Below are positions 8,588 to 17,357 of a DNA stretch of 64,000 nucleotides, one piece after another. The DNA is from G963675935 sp963803125 (GTDB lineage Bacteria > Planctomycetota > Planctomycetia > Pirellulales > Thermoguttaceae). The DNA lies in the NCBI GenBank assembly GCA_963803125.1, contig CAWDLR010000003.1:2108001-2172000 (forward strand), read 5' to 3'. Position 1 is the stretch's first letter. Every line of letters begins with the position of its first letter. A program made the position numbers and the translations under genes. The notes beneath the pieces are model-generated. The model ran no database searches. It was not told the DNA's origin and worked only from the letters and a program-made list of their open reading frames with translations.

Positions 8588-10183
8588 ATGATCATCCGCA
8601 GCCACGTCCCATGTATCTACATCGGGTTGATCGTCGGCGTGTGCTGGCTGGCCCCGGCACCGGCGGCGCTGGCACACTCCCTATCGGTGGTCGAGGGCGA
8701 GGCGCTGGTGCGTCGCGACATGGTTGAACTCACCGTCAAGGTGCGGCCGGAGGACATCCTGCTCTCGGCCGGCATGACCTTTATCATCGCAGATCGCATC
8801 GAGAAAGCCGTCATCGTCAAAGGCGCGGAAGCGCACAAGAAGTTCCTGCTCGACGGCTTGATCCTTAGCGATTCCGACGGGCGGAGGCTGGCCGGCAAGG
8901 TTACCAAGATGGAATTATTCGCCGTGCCAAACGCCGGCATGCGGCTGGAGGATCTGATTCTGAAGACGGCCGTTTATCATCTCGAATATCCGTTGGCCAG
9001 GCCGCCGGCCAAGCTGGGCTTTCGACATCATTTCAATACCGGCGCGGTCGCGATGCCGGTGGTCGTGGAGATGTCGGTGCTCCGCGACGGGGAGACAACC
9101 GCCACGCTGATCCCAGTCCCGGAGGGTGAGAAGGCCGAATACGTCGCCTTCGATTGGTCCCAAGCCCCCGCGCTCGGGGCTTCGGCGGCTCGGGAGCGGG
9201 CCGCGCGAGCGAAACCTGCCGCACTCGAAGCCGCCGAGGCGTTCATCTATATCCAGAACGACGAAGTCCGCGTCGAAATCCTCATGCCGTTGCCGACACT
9301 GGAAACCTGGCAAGCGGTCCCGCGAAACAACAAGGACGTTCTCGAAGTCGCCGAACAGACCGCCGCGCGTACACGGCTGGAAGCCTTCTTCACCATGCAC
9401 AACGAGTTGAAGATCGACGGCGTGGCCGTGCGACCCAAGCTTGGCCAGCTCGACTTTTTCGGCATCGATTTCAAAGAGCTTGCCGCACGCCCCGAACCCA
9501 GGCGGCTGGCTGCCGCAACTGCGCGGGTCGCCGCGATCCTGACTTATTCAACCAAGGGCGCGCCGCGTCACGTCGAGTTGAAGTGGACGCTCTTGAACGA
9601 CAAGGCCCCGACAGTTCGCGCGGTCGTCTTCGCCTACGACAAGGGCTCGCGCTTCTCGTTCACGTCGGAACAGCCGACGTTCGCGTGGGACAGCCCCGGC
9701 GCCGCGCCGCTGCTGAAGATCGACTCCATTCCCGCCGGGCAAAGCGCTGCCGACGACGCGGCTCGCGCCGCTCTGGCCGAGACACTGTTGCGCAACGTCT
9801 ATCGCGGCTTCGACTATAGCAGCGAATCCGATATCTACGACGCGCTCGCCCAGAGCGTCGCCGGCGAATTGCTGACCGACCTCTACCTGAAGATCAAGCA
9901 GGGTCTGGTCGTGCAGGAACAGGGTGGAGCGGTCGCCCGCGTCCAGGAGGTCAAAGTCACCAGGTCGGAGCCGGCCGCGGGCAAGGCCGAAGGGGGTTTT
10001 GTGGAGCGCGTCACCTGGCGGGTGACCGGCACCATCGAGCACTGGGGACACCTCCACACCCGGGTCAATGAATACACGGCCGACCTCGGCATTACCTCGC
10101 AGGGCGGCGCGTGGCGGATCGTCTCGATGAGCGTGGTACGGCAAAGCCAGGTTCGCAACGCAATCTCATTGAGGAAACTCTGA
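8588..10183 (+). CDS. Exported protein of unknown function, first gene of ABC/metal-binding operon
   Basis: The start at ATG 8588 is preferred because an upstream ATG at 8558 lies inside a repeat hairpin. The product has a signal peptide (GLIVGVCWLAPAPAALAHS) and about 510 mature residues, mostly mixed alpha/beta with no membrane segment. No domain is recognised. The DNA continues with a 3-base gap into an ABC ATPase gene, which overlaps a permease/binding-protein fusion, so the three genes form a tight operon. The protein is probably a periplasmic or surface partner of that transporter. Mature start HSLSVVEGEALVRRDMVELTVKV suggests beta-sandwich folding, but this is only an impression. Confidence 0.7.
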   Translation: MIIRSHVPCIYIGLIVGVCWLAPAPAALAHSLSVVEGEALVRRDMVELTVKVRPEDILLSAGMTFIIADRIEKAVIVKGAEAHKKFLLDGLILSDSDGRRLAGKVTKMELFAVPNAGMRLEDLILKTAVYHLEYPLARPPAKLGFRHHFNTGAVAMPVVVEMSVLRDGETTATLIPVPEGEKAEYVAFDWSQAPALGASAARERAARAKPAALEAAEAFIYIQNDEVRVEILMPLPTLETWQAVPRNNKDVLEVAEQTAARTRLEAFFTMHNELKIDGVAVRPKLGQLDFFGIDFKELAARPEPRRLAAATARVAAILTYSTKGAPRHVELKWTLLNDKAPTVRAVVFAYDKGSRFSFTSEQPTFAWDSPGAAPLLKIDSIPAGQSAADDAARAALAETLLRNVYRGFDYSSESDIYDALAQSVAGELLTDLYLKIKQGLVVQEQGGAVARVQEVKVTRSEPAAGKAEGGFVERVTWRVTGTIEHWGHLHTRVNEYTADLGITSQGGAWRIVSMSVVRQSQVRNAISLRKL

Positions 10184-10186
10184 ACC

Positions 10187-10855
10187 GTGATCGCCGTCAA
10201 CGATGTTGATTTTCAGTTTCCGCAGTCGGATTTCCGGCTGACGGTCCCTTGCTTCAACGTCGCCAACGGCGAGCGCATGGCGATCGTCGGTCCCAGCGGT
10301 TCCGGCAAGACCACTTTATTGCACCTGATCGCCGGCATCTTGACGCCGGCCAGCGGTACGATCCGCGTACGCGACCAGACGGTCAATGCGTTAGGCGACG
10401 CCCGCCGCCGGGCGTTTCGCGTGGCCCACATCGGACTGATGTTTCAGAGCTTCGAGCTGGTCAGCTACCTCAGCGTGTTCGAGAACATTCTCCTGCCCTA
10501 CCGGCTGAATGCGGCTTTGCGGCTCACGTCGGAGGTGCCGCGCCGTGCCGCACAGCTCGCCGCCGAGACCGGGCTGTCGCACCGGGTGCGGTACTTTCCG
10601 CACCGGCTCTCCCAGGGCGAGAAGCAGCGAGTGGCCATCTGCCGCGCCCTGCTGCCCGACCCGCCGCTGTTGCTGGCCGACGAGCCTACCGGCAATCTCG
10701 ATCCCACGGCCAAGCACCAGGTTGTCGATCTGCTGTTTGCGCAGCTCGACCGCACCGGCGGCACGCTGCTGATGGTGACCCACGACATGGAGATCGCCGC
10801 GCGATTCCCGCGGGTCATCAATTGTCGCGACTTCGCGGCGGGAGGGGCGCGATGA
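10187..10855 (+). CDS. ABC transporter ATP-binding protein, MacB/LolD type
   Basis: A 222-aa nucleotide-binding subunit from GTG 10187. It has Walker A GPSGSGKTT (residues 35-43), the Q-loop in MFQSFELV, the signature LSQGEKQR, Walker B LLLADEP followed by TGNLD, and the switch His in VTHD. The FELVSYLSVFENI segment and TGNLD are typical of LolD/MacB ATPases, which power FtsX-like mechanotransmission permeases rather than importers. The stop overlaps the ATG of the next gene (ATGA at 10852-10855), implying translational coupling. Confidence 0.92.
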   Translation: MIAVNDVDFQFPQSDFRLTVPCFNVANGERMAIVGPSGSGKTTLLHLIAGILTPASGTIRVRDQTVNALGDARRRAFRVAHIGLMFQSFELVSYLSVFENILLPYRLNAALRLTSEVPRRAAQLAAETGLSHRVRYFPHRLSQGEKQRVAICRALLPDPPLLLADEPTGNLDPTAKHQVVDLLFAQLDRTGGTLLMVTHDMEIAARFPRVINCRDFAAGGAR

Positions 10856-12891
10856 AATCCGTGCTGCTGTTGACACTGCGTTATCTGCGGTTCAACAAGA
10901 TCAAGACCGCCATCCTCGTCTTTAGCGTGGCCGTTGCGGTATTCCTGCCGCTGGCCGTGAACTTGCTCGTGCGCGATTACCAGCGCGATCTGCTGGCGCG
11001 GGCGAAGGCCACGCCCCTGCTCGCCGGGGCGCCCGGCAGCCGGCTCGATTTGGTCCTGCACGCGCTCTATTTTCGCGGCAAGCCTGCACATGACCTTGTG
11101 ATGAGCGATCTCGGCGCGATCAACGCCAGCGGATTGGCGATGGGCCTGCCGATCCTCAATAAATATACGGCCCGCGGCCTGCCCATCGTCGGCACGTCCT
11201 TGGAGTATTTCGATTTCCGCGGCCTGCACGTGGCGGGCGGCGCCGGCATGACTCGGCTCGGTGATTGCGTGCTCGGCGCGGCGGCGGCCAAGACGCTCGG
11301 GTTGCGGCCCGGTGACGCGCTGATGAGCGACCCGGAAAATGTTTTCGACATCGCCGGGTCATACCCCATCAACATGCACGTCACCGGCATCCTCGCGGCG
11401 AGCGGCACTGCCGACGATGGAGCGGTCTTCGTCGATATCAAGACCGTCTGGCTCATCATGGGGATCATGCATGGCCATCAGGATGCGGCGACGGCCGATC
11501 CGAGTTTGCTGCTGCAACGCGACCCCCACAATGTTACGGCCAGCGCCGCCTTGCTCCCCTATCAGGAAGTGACGCCCGAGAACGTCGGAACGTTCCACGT
11601 ACACGGCGACCCGGCGACGTTTCCCGTCGGCGCGGTCGTGGTCGTGCCGCACGACGAGAAGTCCGCCGCGATCCTGCGCGGGCGCTACCAGGACCCGAAG
11701 GCGACGGTGCAACTGTTGGCGCCGCAGCAGGTCGTTGCCGAGACGCTCGACCTGGTCTTTCGCGTGAAGCGGTTCTTCGACGCCCAGTCGCTGCTGGTCG
11801 GGGTGGCAACCGGGCTGCTCTTGGCGCTGGTTGTCCTGCTGTCGCTCCGGCTGCGGCGGGGCGAGATGGAGACGATGTTCAAGATCGGCTGCGCGCGGCA
11901 AATGGTGTTCTGGTTGCAGGCCACCGAGATCCTGATCGTGCTCGCCGCGGGCGTCGCCATCGCATCCGTGCTTGCCTGGATGACGGTCTGCTGGTTGGGC
12001 CTTTCGGGACCACGGGCTGCCGCCGCCGCCGCCGCGCCCGTCGTTTCGCCGCCGGCCGGCGTCCGCAAGCGCGTCGCGGTCGTCAACTATCCGCTGCAGT
12101 ATTTTACGCGGCGGATCGCCGGCGATCGTGTGGAGATTGTCTTCCCGGTGCCGCGTGAGGAAGACCCCGCCTTCTGGAAACCGCGGGAAGCAGATATTCG
12201 GCAATACCAGCAGGCCGACGCCATTTTGCTCAACGGCGCGGAATATGAGAAGTGGCTGCCGGCCGCCGTGTTGCCGTTGACGAAGCAAGTCGTGACCTCG
12301 CAGTCGTTTGCCGACCGCTACGTCAAGAATGGAGAAGTCGTCACGCACAGCCACGGCCCGCAAGGCATGCACAGCCACGGACTGATCGACTTCAACACGT
12401 GGATGGATCCGCAGCAGGCGGCTTTGCAGGCGGAGGCGATTCACGACGAACTCGTCCGTCTCGTACCGGATGCGGCCAAGGATTTCGATGCTAATTTGGA
12501 GGCGCTCAACAAAGACCTGGCGGATCTCGATAGGCTGTTGGCCGCCGCATCGTTGCGGCTCGGCAAGGCGCCGCTCTTGGGTTCGCATCCGGTCTATCAA
12601 TACACCGCACGCCGTTATGGCTGGAATTTGAAGGCGGTGCATTGGGAGCCCGATGAAATGCCGACGGAAGCCGAGTGGCAGAAATTGAAGGCGCTGTATG
12701 CCAAGCACCCCGCCAGGTTGATGATCTGGGAGGAAGACCCGCTGCCCGCCGTCGCCAGCCATCTGCGCAAGATGGGTATCGAACCGGTCGCCTTTGAAAC
12801 CTGCGCGAACGTTCCGGCCTCCGGCGATTATCTGATCGCCATGAAAGCCAATGTCAAACGTTTCGACGCCGCTTTGAAAAAGTCGAAATGA
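10852..12891 (+). CDS. FtsX-like permease fused to ZnuA/TroA-type metal-binding domain
   Basis: A 679-aa two-domain protein. Residues 1-385 are an FtsX/MacB-type permease: TM1 at about 17-40, a large extracytoplasmic domain, TM2 at 314-331 and TM3 at 351-384. After an Ala/Pro-rich linker, residues 404-679 match the cluster A-I solute-binding fold of ZnuA/TroA: RVAVVNYPLQYF, ADAILLNGAEYEKWL, a His-rich loop THSHGPQGMHSHG at 498-510, NTWMDPQQA, LLGSHPVYQYTARRYGW and IWEEDPLP. With three TM helices the C-terminus would lie outside, as a binding domain requires; the usual TM4 is absent. Two canonical His ligands look replaced: DPAFW where DPHxW is usual, and NTWMDP where HxWLDP is usual. The substrate is therefore uncertain. 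Confidence 0.88.
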   Translation: MKSVLLLTLRYLRFNKIKTAILVFSVAVAVFLPLAVNLLVRDYQRDLLARAKATPLLAGAPGSRLDLVLHALYFRGKPAHDLVMSDLGAINASGLAMGLPILNKYTARGLPIVGTSLEYFDFRGLHVAGGAGMTRLGDCVLGAAAAKTLGLRPGDALMSDPENVFDIAGSYPINMHVTGILAASGTADDGAVFVDIKTVWLIMGIMHGHQDAATADPSLLLQRDPHNVTASAALLPYQEVTPENVGTFHVHGDPATFPVGAVVVVPHDEKSAAILRGRYQDPKATVQLLAPQQVVAETLDLVFRVKRFFDAQSLLVGVATGLLLALVVLLSLRLRRGEMETMFKIGCARQMVFWLQATEILIVLAAGVAIASVLAWMTVCWLGLSGPRAAAAAAAPVVSPPAGVRKRVAVVNYPLQYFTRRIAGDRVEIVFPVPREEDPAFWKPREADIRQYQQADAILLNGAEYEKWLPAAVLPLTKQVVTSQSFADRYVKNGEVVTHSHGPQGMHSHGLIDFNTWMDPQQAALQAEAIHDELVRLVPDAAKDFDANLEALNKDLADLDRLLAAASLRLGKAPLLGSHPVYQYTARRYGWNLKAVHWEPDEMPTEAEWQKLKALYAKHPARLMIWEEDPLPAVASHLRKMGIEPVAFETCANVPASGDYLIAMKANVKRFDAALKKSK

Positions 12892-13128
12892 CGCGTAACG
12901 ACGGTCGTCATCGGGCGATTCTTCGCACGATTTGCCACTGCCGGACAGACCTGCTCCCGGCAGCACATTTCCCAAGGCATACGCCAGCGAGGTTACGCGA
13001 CCCGCATCGGCGACGGCTGTACCGCATGCTCCGCCCACTTTGACACAGCCAGCTCGGCCGCGCCGCAAAACGTGAGCCATCGTAACCGACCGAAACAAAA
13101 AAACTCGCCTTCAGCAACAGAAACGAAG

Positions 13129-13201
13129 TAGGCCCGGGAGGGGTCGAACCTCCGACCAAGGGATTATGAGTCCCCTGCTCTGACCACTGAGCTACGGGCC
13201 C
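13129..13201 (-). tRNA. tRNA-Met (CAT anticodon)
   Basis: On the minus strand a 73-nt cloverleaf reads GGGCCCG (acceptor), TA, GCTC-AGTGGTCA-GAGC (D arm), GGGGA-CTCATAA-TCCCT (anticodon arm with CAT), and a TTCGACC T-loop closed by GGAGG/CCTCC. Acceptor pairing is complete apart from one G-T. The 3' CCA is not encoded. The acceptor lacks the 1-72 mismatch of initiator tRNA, so this is elongator Met, or the CAT tRNA modified to read Ile; the sequence alone does not separate these. Confidence 0.93.
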
Positions 13202-13576
13202 GTTCCTCGGCGCTGTCTCAGTCCTCACAGCTTGGCAGCCGCTGGACTCCGCCGTGGGACGAAAAGAGCGTGCGCCGATGAGGTCCAGTGTACAAGGCGG
13301 GCCAAGAGATGGCTAGACCGAGCGAGTGAGCGGGTTGCGGCGGAAATGGTCGGCTTGCACGCTTCCGTGAATCTGATTATCCTGTACGGTTTATTGAGTG
13401 CGAAAAGCAATGTCGTGGGCTGCTACGGCACTGCTTTTCTCCGACTCAATTCCCCCGACCGGCCGGAACGAGACACCGACAGCACGATGAATTGAGCCTC
13501 CCACGCCCTGGAGGAGAGCGACTGCCAGGGCGTTTCTCTTCCGCCGCTGAACCCATGCCGCCGGCGAGCCCCCTCA
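13202..13576. other. Leader region upstream of the Nramp-like gene
   Basis: No gene is seen. A hairpin CGCCCTGG-(13 nt)-CCAGGGCG at 13504-13532 is followed by TTTCTCTT and lies 45 bases before the start codon. It could be a terminator or attenuator in the leader. No known Mg or Mn riboswitch motif was recognised. Confidence 0.35.
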
Positions 13577-14902
13577 ATGTACTGGATCAGCAAGAGCATT
13601 CACGGTCTGAGCAGGCTGAAGCGGCGGGGGCTGATCCTGCTGGCCGTAGTCGGGCCGGGGATCATCACCATGGTGGCCGACAACGACGCCGGCGGCATCT
13701 CCACCTACGCCCAAACCGGGGCCAAGACCGGCTTCAATCTGCTCTGGGTATTCCTGATCCTCTTGCCGATGGCTTACTACGTCCAGGAAATGACCGTGCG
13801 GCTGGGGGCGGTCACCAAGCGCGGCCACGCCGAGGCGATCTTCGACGCCTTCGGGCCCGCCTGGGGCTGGTTCTCGATCTTCGACCTGGCGCTGATCAAT
13901 TGGCTGACGCTGGTGACCGAGTACATCGGCATGACCCAGGCGATGCGGATTTTCGGTGTGCCCGAGTGGATCACCTTTCTCGGCGTCACCGCGCTGATGT
14001 TCGGCATCGTGATGTCGGGCCAGTACTGGACGTTCGAGAAGATCACCTTCGTATTTTGCCTGTTTAATTTGGTATACATTCCCGCCGCGATCTGGGCGAT
14101 GCAGACCGGCAACGTCGCCGACGGTTGGGCGGGCGTCGGCCGCGGCTTCTACAATCCCACGCTCCGCGGCATCTTGCCCGGCGCAACCTTGGTCATGCTC
14201 ATCATGGCCAACATCGGCACGACGATCACCCCCTGGCAGATATTCTTCCAGCAGAGCGCGGTGGTCGATAAGGGCATGGACGTCCGCGACATGAAGTTCG
14301 GCAAGCTCGACACGTTGTTCGGCTCATTCCTGACCTGCCTGGTGGCGGCGTTTATCGTCGTCGCCACCGCCGGCGTGTTTTTCTATCATCCCGGCGGGCG
14401 GATGATTGTGGAATCGGCGGCCGAAACGGCCAGGAAGATGCCGGAGGTTATGCCCGCCCATCACTGGGGCCAATGGGCGAAGACGCTCTTCGCCATCGGG
14501 CTGTTCGACGCCGGTCTGCTCGGCGCACTTTGCATTTCGCTCGCGACCAGTTGGGCGGTCGGCGAGGTCTTTGGCTGGGCGCATTCGCTGAACAAAAGCG
14601 TCCGCGAGGCCCCCTGGTTCTATGTCGTTTACCTGCTTATGCTGATTTCGGCGGGCGTGGTCACGCTGATTTCAAGCACGAAACTGCAAGACGGAATTAC
14701 GCTCTTCGTGCAAGTCGTGGCGGTCACGCTGCTGCCGGCGGCGCTGGTATTCCTGATCCTGCTGCTGAACGACAAGCCACTGATGGGCGAATACGTCAAT
14801 ACCCGCTGGCAAAACTTCGTCAATTGGACGATCGTGGTCTTCGTGATCGCCATTTCCACGGTTTACGCCGTGTCCGTGCTGTTTCCGCAGTGGTTTTCTT
14901 GA
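13577..14902 (+). CDS. Nramp-superfamily divalent metal transporter, divergent
   Basis: A 441-aa protein with about 11 hydrophobic segments (for example LLAVVGPGIITMV, LLWVFLILLPMAYYV, TLVMLIMANIGTTI, AISTVYAVSVLF). The fold-defining GPGII in TM1 and the TM6 segment identify the Nramp superfamily. The metal-site signatures are altered: where MntH has DPGN, this protein has DNDAGG (residues 35-40), and where TM6 has MPH it has TPW (TITPWQIF). Such changes occur in Nramp-related proteins that do not select transition metals, for example Mg transporters. The following gene, 15 bases downstream, encodes MgtE-type regulatory domains, which supports a Mg-related role. Selectivity is inferred. Confidence 0.85.
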   Translation: MYWISKSIHGLSRLKRRGLILLAVVGPGIITMVADNDAGGISTYAQTGAKTGFNLLWVFLILLPMAYYVQEMTVRLGAVTKRGHAEAIFDAFGPAWGWFSIFDLALINWLTLVTEYIGMTQAMRIFGVPEWITFLGVTALMFGIVMSGQYWTFEKITFVFCLFNLVYIPAAIWAMQTGNVADGWAGVGRGFYNPTLRGILPGATLVMLIMANIGTTITPWQIFFQQSAVVDKGMDVRDMKFGKLDTLFGSFLTCLVAAFIVVATAGVFFYHPGGRMIVESAAETARKMPEVMPAHHWGQWAKTLFAIGLFDAGLLGALCISLATSWAVGEVFGWAHSLNKSVREAPWFYVVYLLMLISAGVVTLISSTKLQDGITLFVQVVAVTLLPAALVFLILLLNDKPLMGEYVNTRWQNFVNWTIVVFVIAISTVYAVSVLFPQWFS

Positions 14903-14917
14903 TCGCGAGGTGAGGTT

Positions 14918-16213
14918 ATGACCGGAAACACCAGCGCACCGAAGCCCGCCGACGTTTTCGCCGCCACACGGGACCACCGCTTCCTCTATTTCTCCGAACT
15001 GCTGAATCGCCCCGTCTGCGCCGGCAAAATCCGCAACCGCATCGGGCGGCTGACCGATCTGGTCTTTCGCCTGAGCGAGCCCTATCCCGAGGCCGTCGGC
15101 GTCTACATCGAACACGGCTGGGGCAAGCCGACCGAGTTCGTGCCCTGGGATCGCGTGGTCAAGATCGACGACGACGCCGTCTTCGTCCAGCCGCCCGAGA
15201 CCGGCGGCCAGTATGCTCCCTTCGTCGATCATCCGGGCTGGATGCTCTTGAACGAGCATCTGATGGGCAAGACGATCCTCGACATGGACGGCCGCCGCAC
15301 CGAAGTGGTCAACGACGTCCATCTGCTCGAATCGAAGGGACGGATGATCGTGGTCCACGTCGATATCTCCTTCAACGGATTCCTGCGCAAATGGGGATTG
15401 GGCTGGTTTCGCCCGATCAAAGACCGCTTCATCTCCTGGCGCTACGTGCAGCCGCTGTCGTTGGAAGACGCCGTGGCCAGCGACACCCTCTCCTTGTCGA
15501 TCACCCGTGGCCAGGTCAAGGAATTGCCCAGCGAAGACCTGGCCGACGCTCTGGAGGAGCTGTCGGGCAAGGAGCAGACGGCGGTCTTTTCGCTCTTGGA
15601 TTCCGAGAAGGCGGCCGAGACCCTGATGGAGGCCGAGCCCCGCGCCCAGCGGCAGATCATCGCCAATCTGCGGCAGGAGCGGGCGCGGACGATTCTCACC
15701 GAAATGTCGACCGCCCAGTTGGTCGATCTGTTCGCCGTCCTGCCGCACGACGACAAGATGGAGCTGCTGGCCCTGTTGCCGAAGGAGCAAGCCGCCCGCG
15801 TCGAGGAGATTCTCTCCGAGCGCGAGGTGACCGCCGGGGCGCTGATGTCCTCGGGCTGCGTCACCATGCCCAAGGAGACGACCGTCGGCGACGCCCTGCG
15901 GCAGCTCCGCTCGTCGCACTACGACCATGACATGGTCTCGTATATCTACGTGACGGCCGATCCCGACCGCATGCTGTTGGGCGTGATCGACCTGCGCGAG
16001 TTGGTCCTCGCCCAAGACGACATGGCGCTCGGCGACCTGATGGTTGCCCCGGTCGTGGCCGCCGAAGCCGACGACCTCAAAGATGACCTGGCTGAATTGT
16101 TCGCCAAGTACCACTACCGCATGATTCCAGTGGTAAACGAGAAGGACTGCCTGTTGGGCGTAGTCCATTACAACGACATCATGAAGGGCTTCACCCCGCG
16201 GACGAGAGTGTGA
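14918..16213 (+). CDS. PRC-like/MgtE_N/CBS-pair protein, partner of the Nramp-like transporter
   Basis: A 431-aa soluble protein. Residues 1-170 contain two PRC-barrel-like segments (GRLTDLVFRLSEPYPEAVGVYIEHG; GKTILDMDGRRTEVVNDVHLLE). Residues about 205-305 are the superhelical MgtE N-domain repeats (LPSEDLADALEEL, EKAAETLMEAEP, LVDLFAVLPHDDKMELLALLP). Residues about 305-425 are a CBS pair (AGALMSSGCVTMP, LMVAPVVAAEADD). In MgtE these domains sense Mg and gate the channel, but here they have no membrane part of their own. Adjacent to the transporter gene and with ATG 15 bases after its stop, the protein is likely to gate or sense for it in trans. Confidence 0.85.
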   Translation: MTGNTSAPKPADVFAATRDHRFLYFSELLNRPVCAGKIRNRIGRLTDLVFRLSEPYPEAVGVYIEHGWGKPTEFVPWDRVVKIDDDAVFVQPPETGGQYAPFVDHPGWMLLNEHLMGKTILDMDGRRTEVVNDVHLLESKGRMIVVHVDISFNGFLRKWGLGWFRPIKDRFISWRYVQPLSLEDAVASDTLSLSITRGQVKELPSEDLADALEELSGKEQTAVFSLLDSEKAAETLMEAEPRAQRQIIANLRQERARTILTEMSTAQLVDLFAVLPHDDKMELLALLPKEQAARVEEILSEREVTAGALMSSGCVTMPKETTVGDALRQLRSSHYDHDMVSYIYVTADPDRMLLGVIDLRELVLAQDDMALGDLMVAPVVAAEADDLKDDLAELFAKYHYRMIPVVNEKDCLLGVVHYNDIMKGFTPRTRV

Positions 16214-16287
16214 GAGTGGAGAGTGGAGAGTGAAGAGTGAAGAGTGAAGAGTGAAGAGTGAAGAGCGAAGAGTGAAGAGCGAAGAAT
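16212..16287. repeat. Heptamer microsatellite GAAGAGT
   Basis: About ten tandem 7-base units (first GGAGAGT, then GAAGAGT/GAAGAGC) begin just before the preceding gene's stop region and run to 16287. It is followed at 16314-16349 by another heptamer run, CCCCTAG. Confidence 0.85.
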
Positions 16288-16313
16288 GTTGCACGGTCCG
16301 CGTCTGTTGGTCC

Positions 16314-16350
16314 CTGCTCCGCAGCCCCTAGCCCCTAGCCCCTAGCCCCT
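16314..16350. repeat. Heptamer array CCCCTAG (short)
   Basis: Four to five tandem CCCCTAG units. The same heptamer builds the longer array between groES and groEL. Confidence 0.85.
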
Positions 16351-16358
16351 TCCCTCCC

Positions 16359-16472
16359 ATGCCCCGCATCCAAACGACCCGCACCGTCAAAATTGCCCTG
16401 TTCGCGCTTTGCGTCTACTTGGTGGCGATGCTGGCGCTGATCCTGCTGAAGTTCCTGCGGGTTTTCGCATAG
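16359..16472 (+). CDS. Possible 37-aa single-span membrane peptide
   Basis: ATG 16359 opens a 37-codon frame with a basic N-terminus (MPRIQTTRTVK), one hydrophobic helix (IALFALCVYLVAMLALILL) and a short KFLRVFA tail. Its stop is just before the convergent gene ending at 16476. There is no good ribosome binding site; the upstream sequence is the CCCCTAG array. The composition argues for a real small membrane peptide, but it may be chance. Confidence 0.4.
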   Translation: MPRIQTTRTVKIALFALCVYLVAMLALILLKFLRVFA

Positions 16473-16475
16473 CGA

Positions 16476-17357
16476 TTAGTCTCTCGCCAATTCTGTCAGG
16501 CGGTGGGTGATTGCTTCCAGGCGGGTCAGTTCCGCGCCGCGCTCTACTTCGTCGCCAATCAACTCGGGATCGTTGGCGCGCCGGCGGGCCTCGGCCACCC
16601 GAGCCGCAAGCTGCGAAATCACCGATTTCGGCGTCTCCAATTTCGCAATCTCCGCTTGCTGTTCTTTCGGCACCACATCGCGAAAGAGCCTCAAGTCGTT
16701 GTAGTGTACGACGATCGTTTTCAGGCGATCGGCCAAGGGTTCCAGCTTCGTCGCGGTCCACGCGGTCTTTTCGGCCAGGTCGGCTTCCAACTCCCGCAGT
16801 GTCAGGTTTGCCGCCGCGATCTGCGCCTCCAATTCCTCCATATTGACCGTCACCGTCGGAACTCTCTCCGTCGAGACACTCCTGCGCGCCGCTCGCGGCT
16901 TCGCACGCTCCACCACTCGCGGTTTCGCCGAACCCACCGCTTGCGGTTTCGCAACGTCGGTCTTCTTCGCCCTCGTCGCCGTCGCCTTCTCTCGCGTCTG
17001 CGTCTCCCCAATCACTTGCCGCAACACGTCCCACGTGACCTTCTTCTGATGCAGCAGCGAATAGGTGCGAGCCGCTTGCCGCACAGCCTCTTTCGGCGTG
17101 AGGGTCGCCCGGGCCGCGCGGGCGGCGCGTTGCTCCAATTGTCGCAGCCACGCCTGTTGTTCCCGCCCGCTCATCTTGGCAACGTGGTCCAACTCGGCCT
17201 GAACAGGGTCCGCGCCCCGCACCGCGACGCCCGCGGCAATGCACAGCAGAAACAGCAAGACGCGAGACGCCGCTGGGGCCACAGATCGCAGACCACGGCT
17301 CCTCAGAATCCTCACGCAAAGGCGCAACGGCGCAAAGCTGTCGGGTTGAAAAGCCAT
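16476..17357 (-). CDS. Exported coiled-coil-like hypothetical protein
   Basis: No family is recognised. Translation from ATG 17357 gives 293 aa. The first residues (FAPLRLCVRILRS) are encoded by a dispersed ACGCAAAGGCGCAA repeat, so the true start may be a later GTG just before APAASRVLLFLLCIAAGVAVRGA, which is a good signal peptide. The mature part is Ala/Arg/Glu-rich with heptad-like helices (MSGREQQAWLRQLEQRAARAA; MEELEAQIAAANLTLRELEADLAEK) separated by a Lys/Arg/Pro-rich linker. It is probably periplasmic and helical. It is convergent with the 37-aa ORF and divergent from groES. Confidence 0.6.
   Translation of the reverse strand: MAFQPDSFAPLRLCVRILRSRGLRSVAPAASRVLLFLLCIAAGVAVRGADPVQAELDHVAKMSGREQQAWLRQLEQRAARAARATLTPKEAVRQAARTYSLLHQKKVTWDVLRQVIGETQTREKATATRAKKTDVAKPQAVGSAKPRVVERAKPRAARRSVSTERVPTVTVNMEELEAQIAAANLTLRELEADLAEKTAWTATKLEPLADRLKTIVVHYNDLRLFRDVVPKEQQAEIAKLETPKSVISQLAARVAEARRRANDPELIGDEVERGAELTRLEAITHRLTELARD

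Noticed and set aside
11359..13098. 579-aa minus-strand ORF
   Set aside because: Opposite the permease/binding-protein fusion, whose frame carries recognisable domains.
12908..13228. Minus-strand ORF containing VAQWSEQGTHNPLVGGSTPPGPT
   Set aside because: This peptide is the well-known false translation of a tRNA gene; the region encodes tRNA-Met.
13202..13576. Metal riboswitch before the Nramp-like gene
   Set aside because: Only a single hairpin is present; no conserved yybP-ykoY or M-box elements were recognised.
14672..16294. 540-aa minus-strand ORF
   Set aside because: Shadow of the Nramp-like and MgtE_N/CBS genes; its start lies in the GAAGAGT microsatellite.
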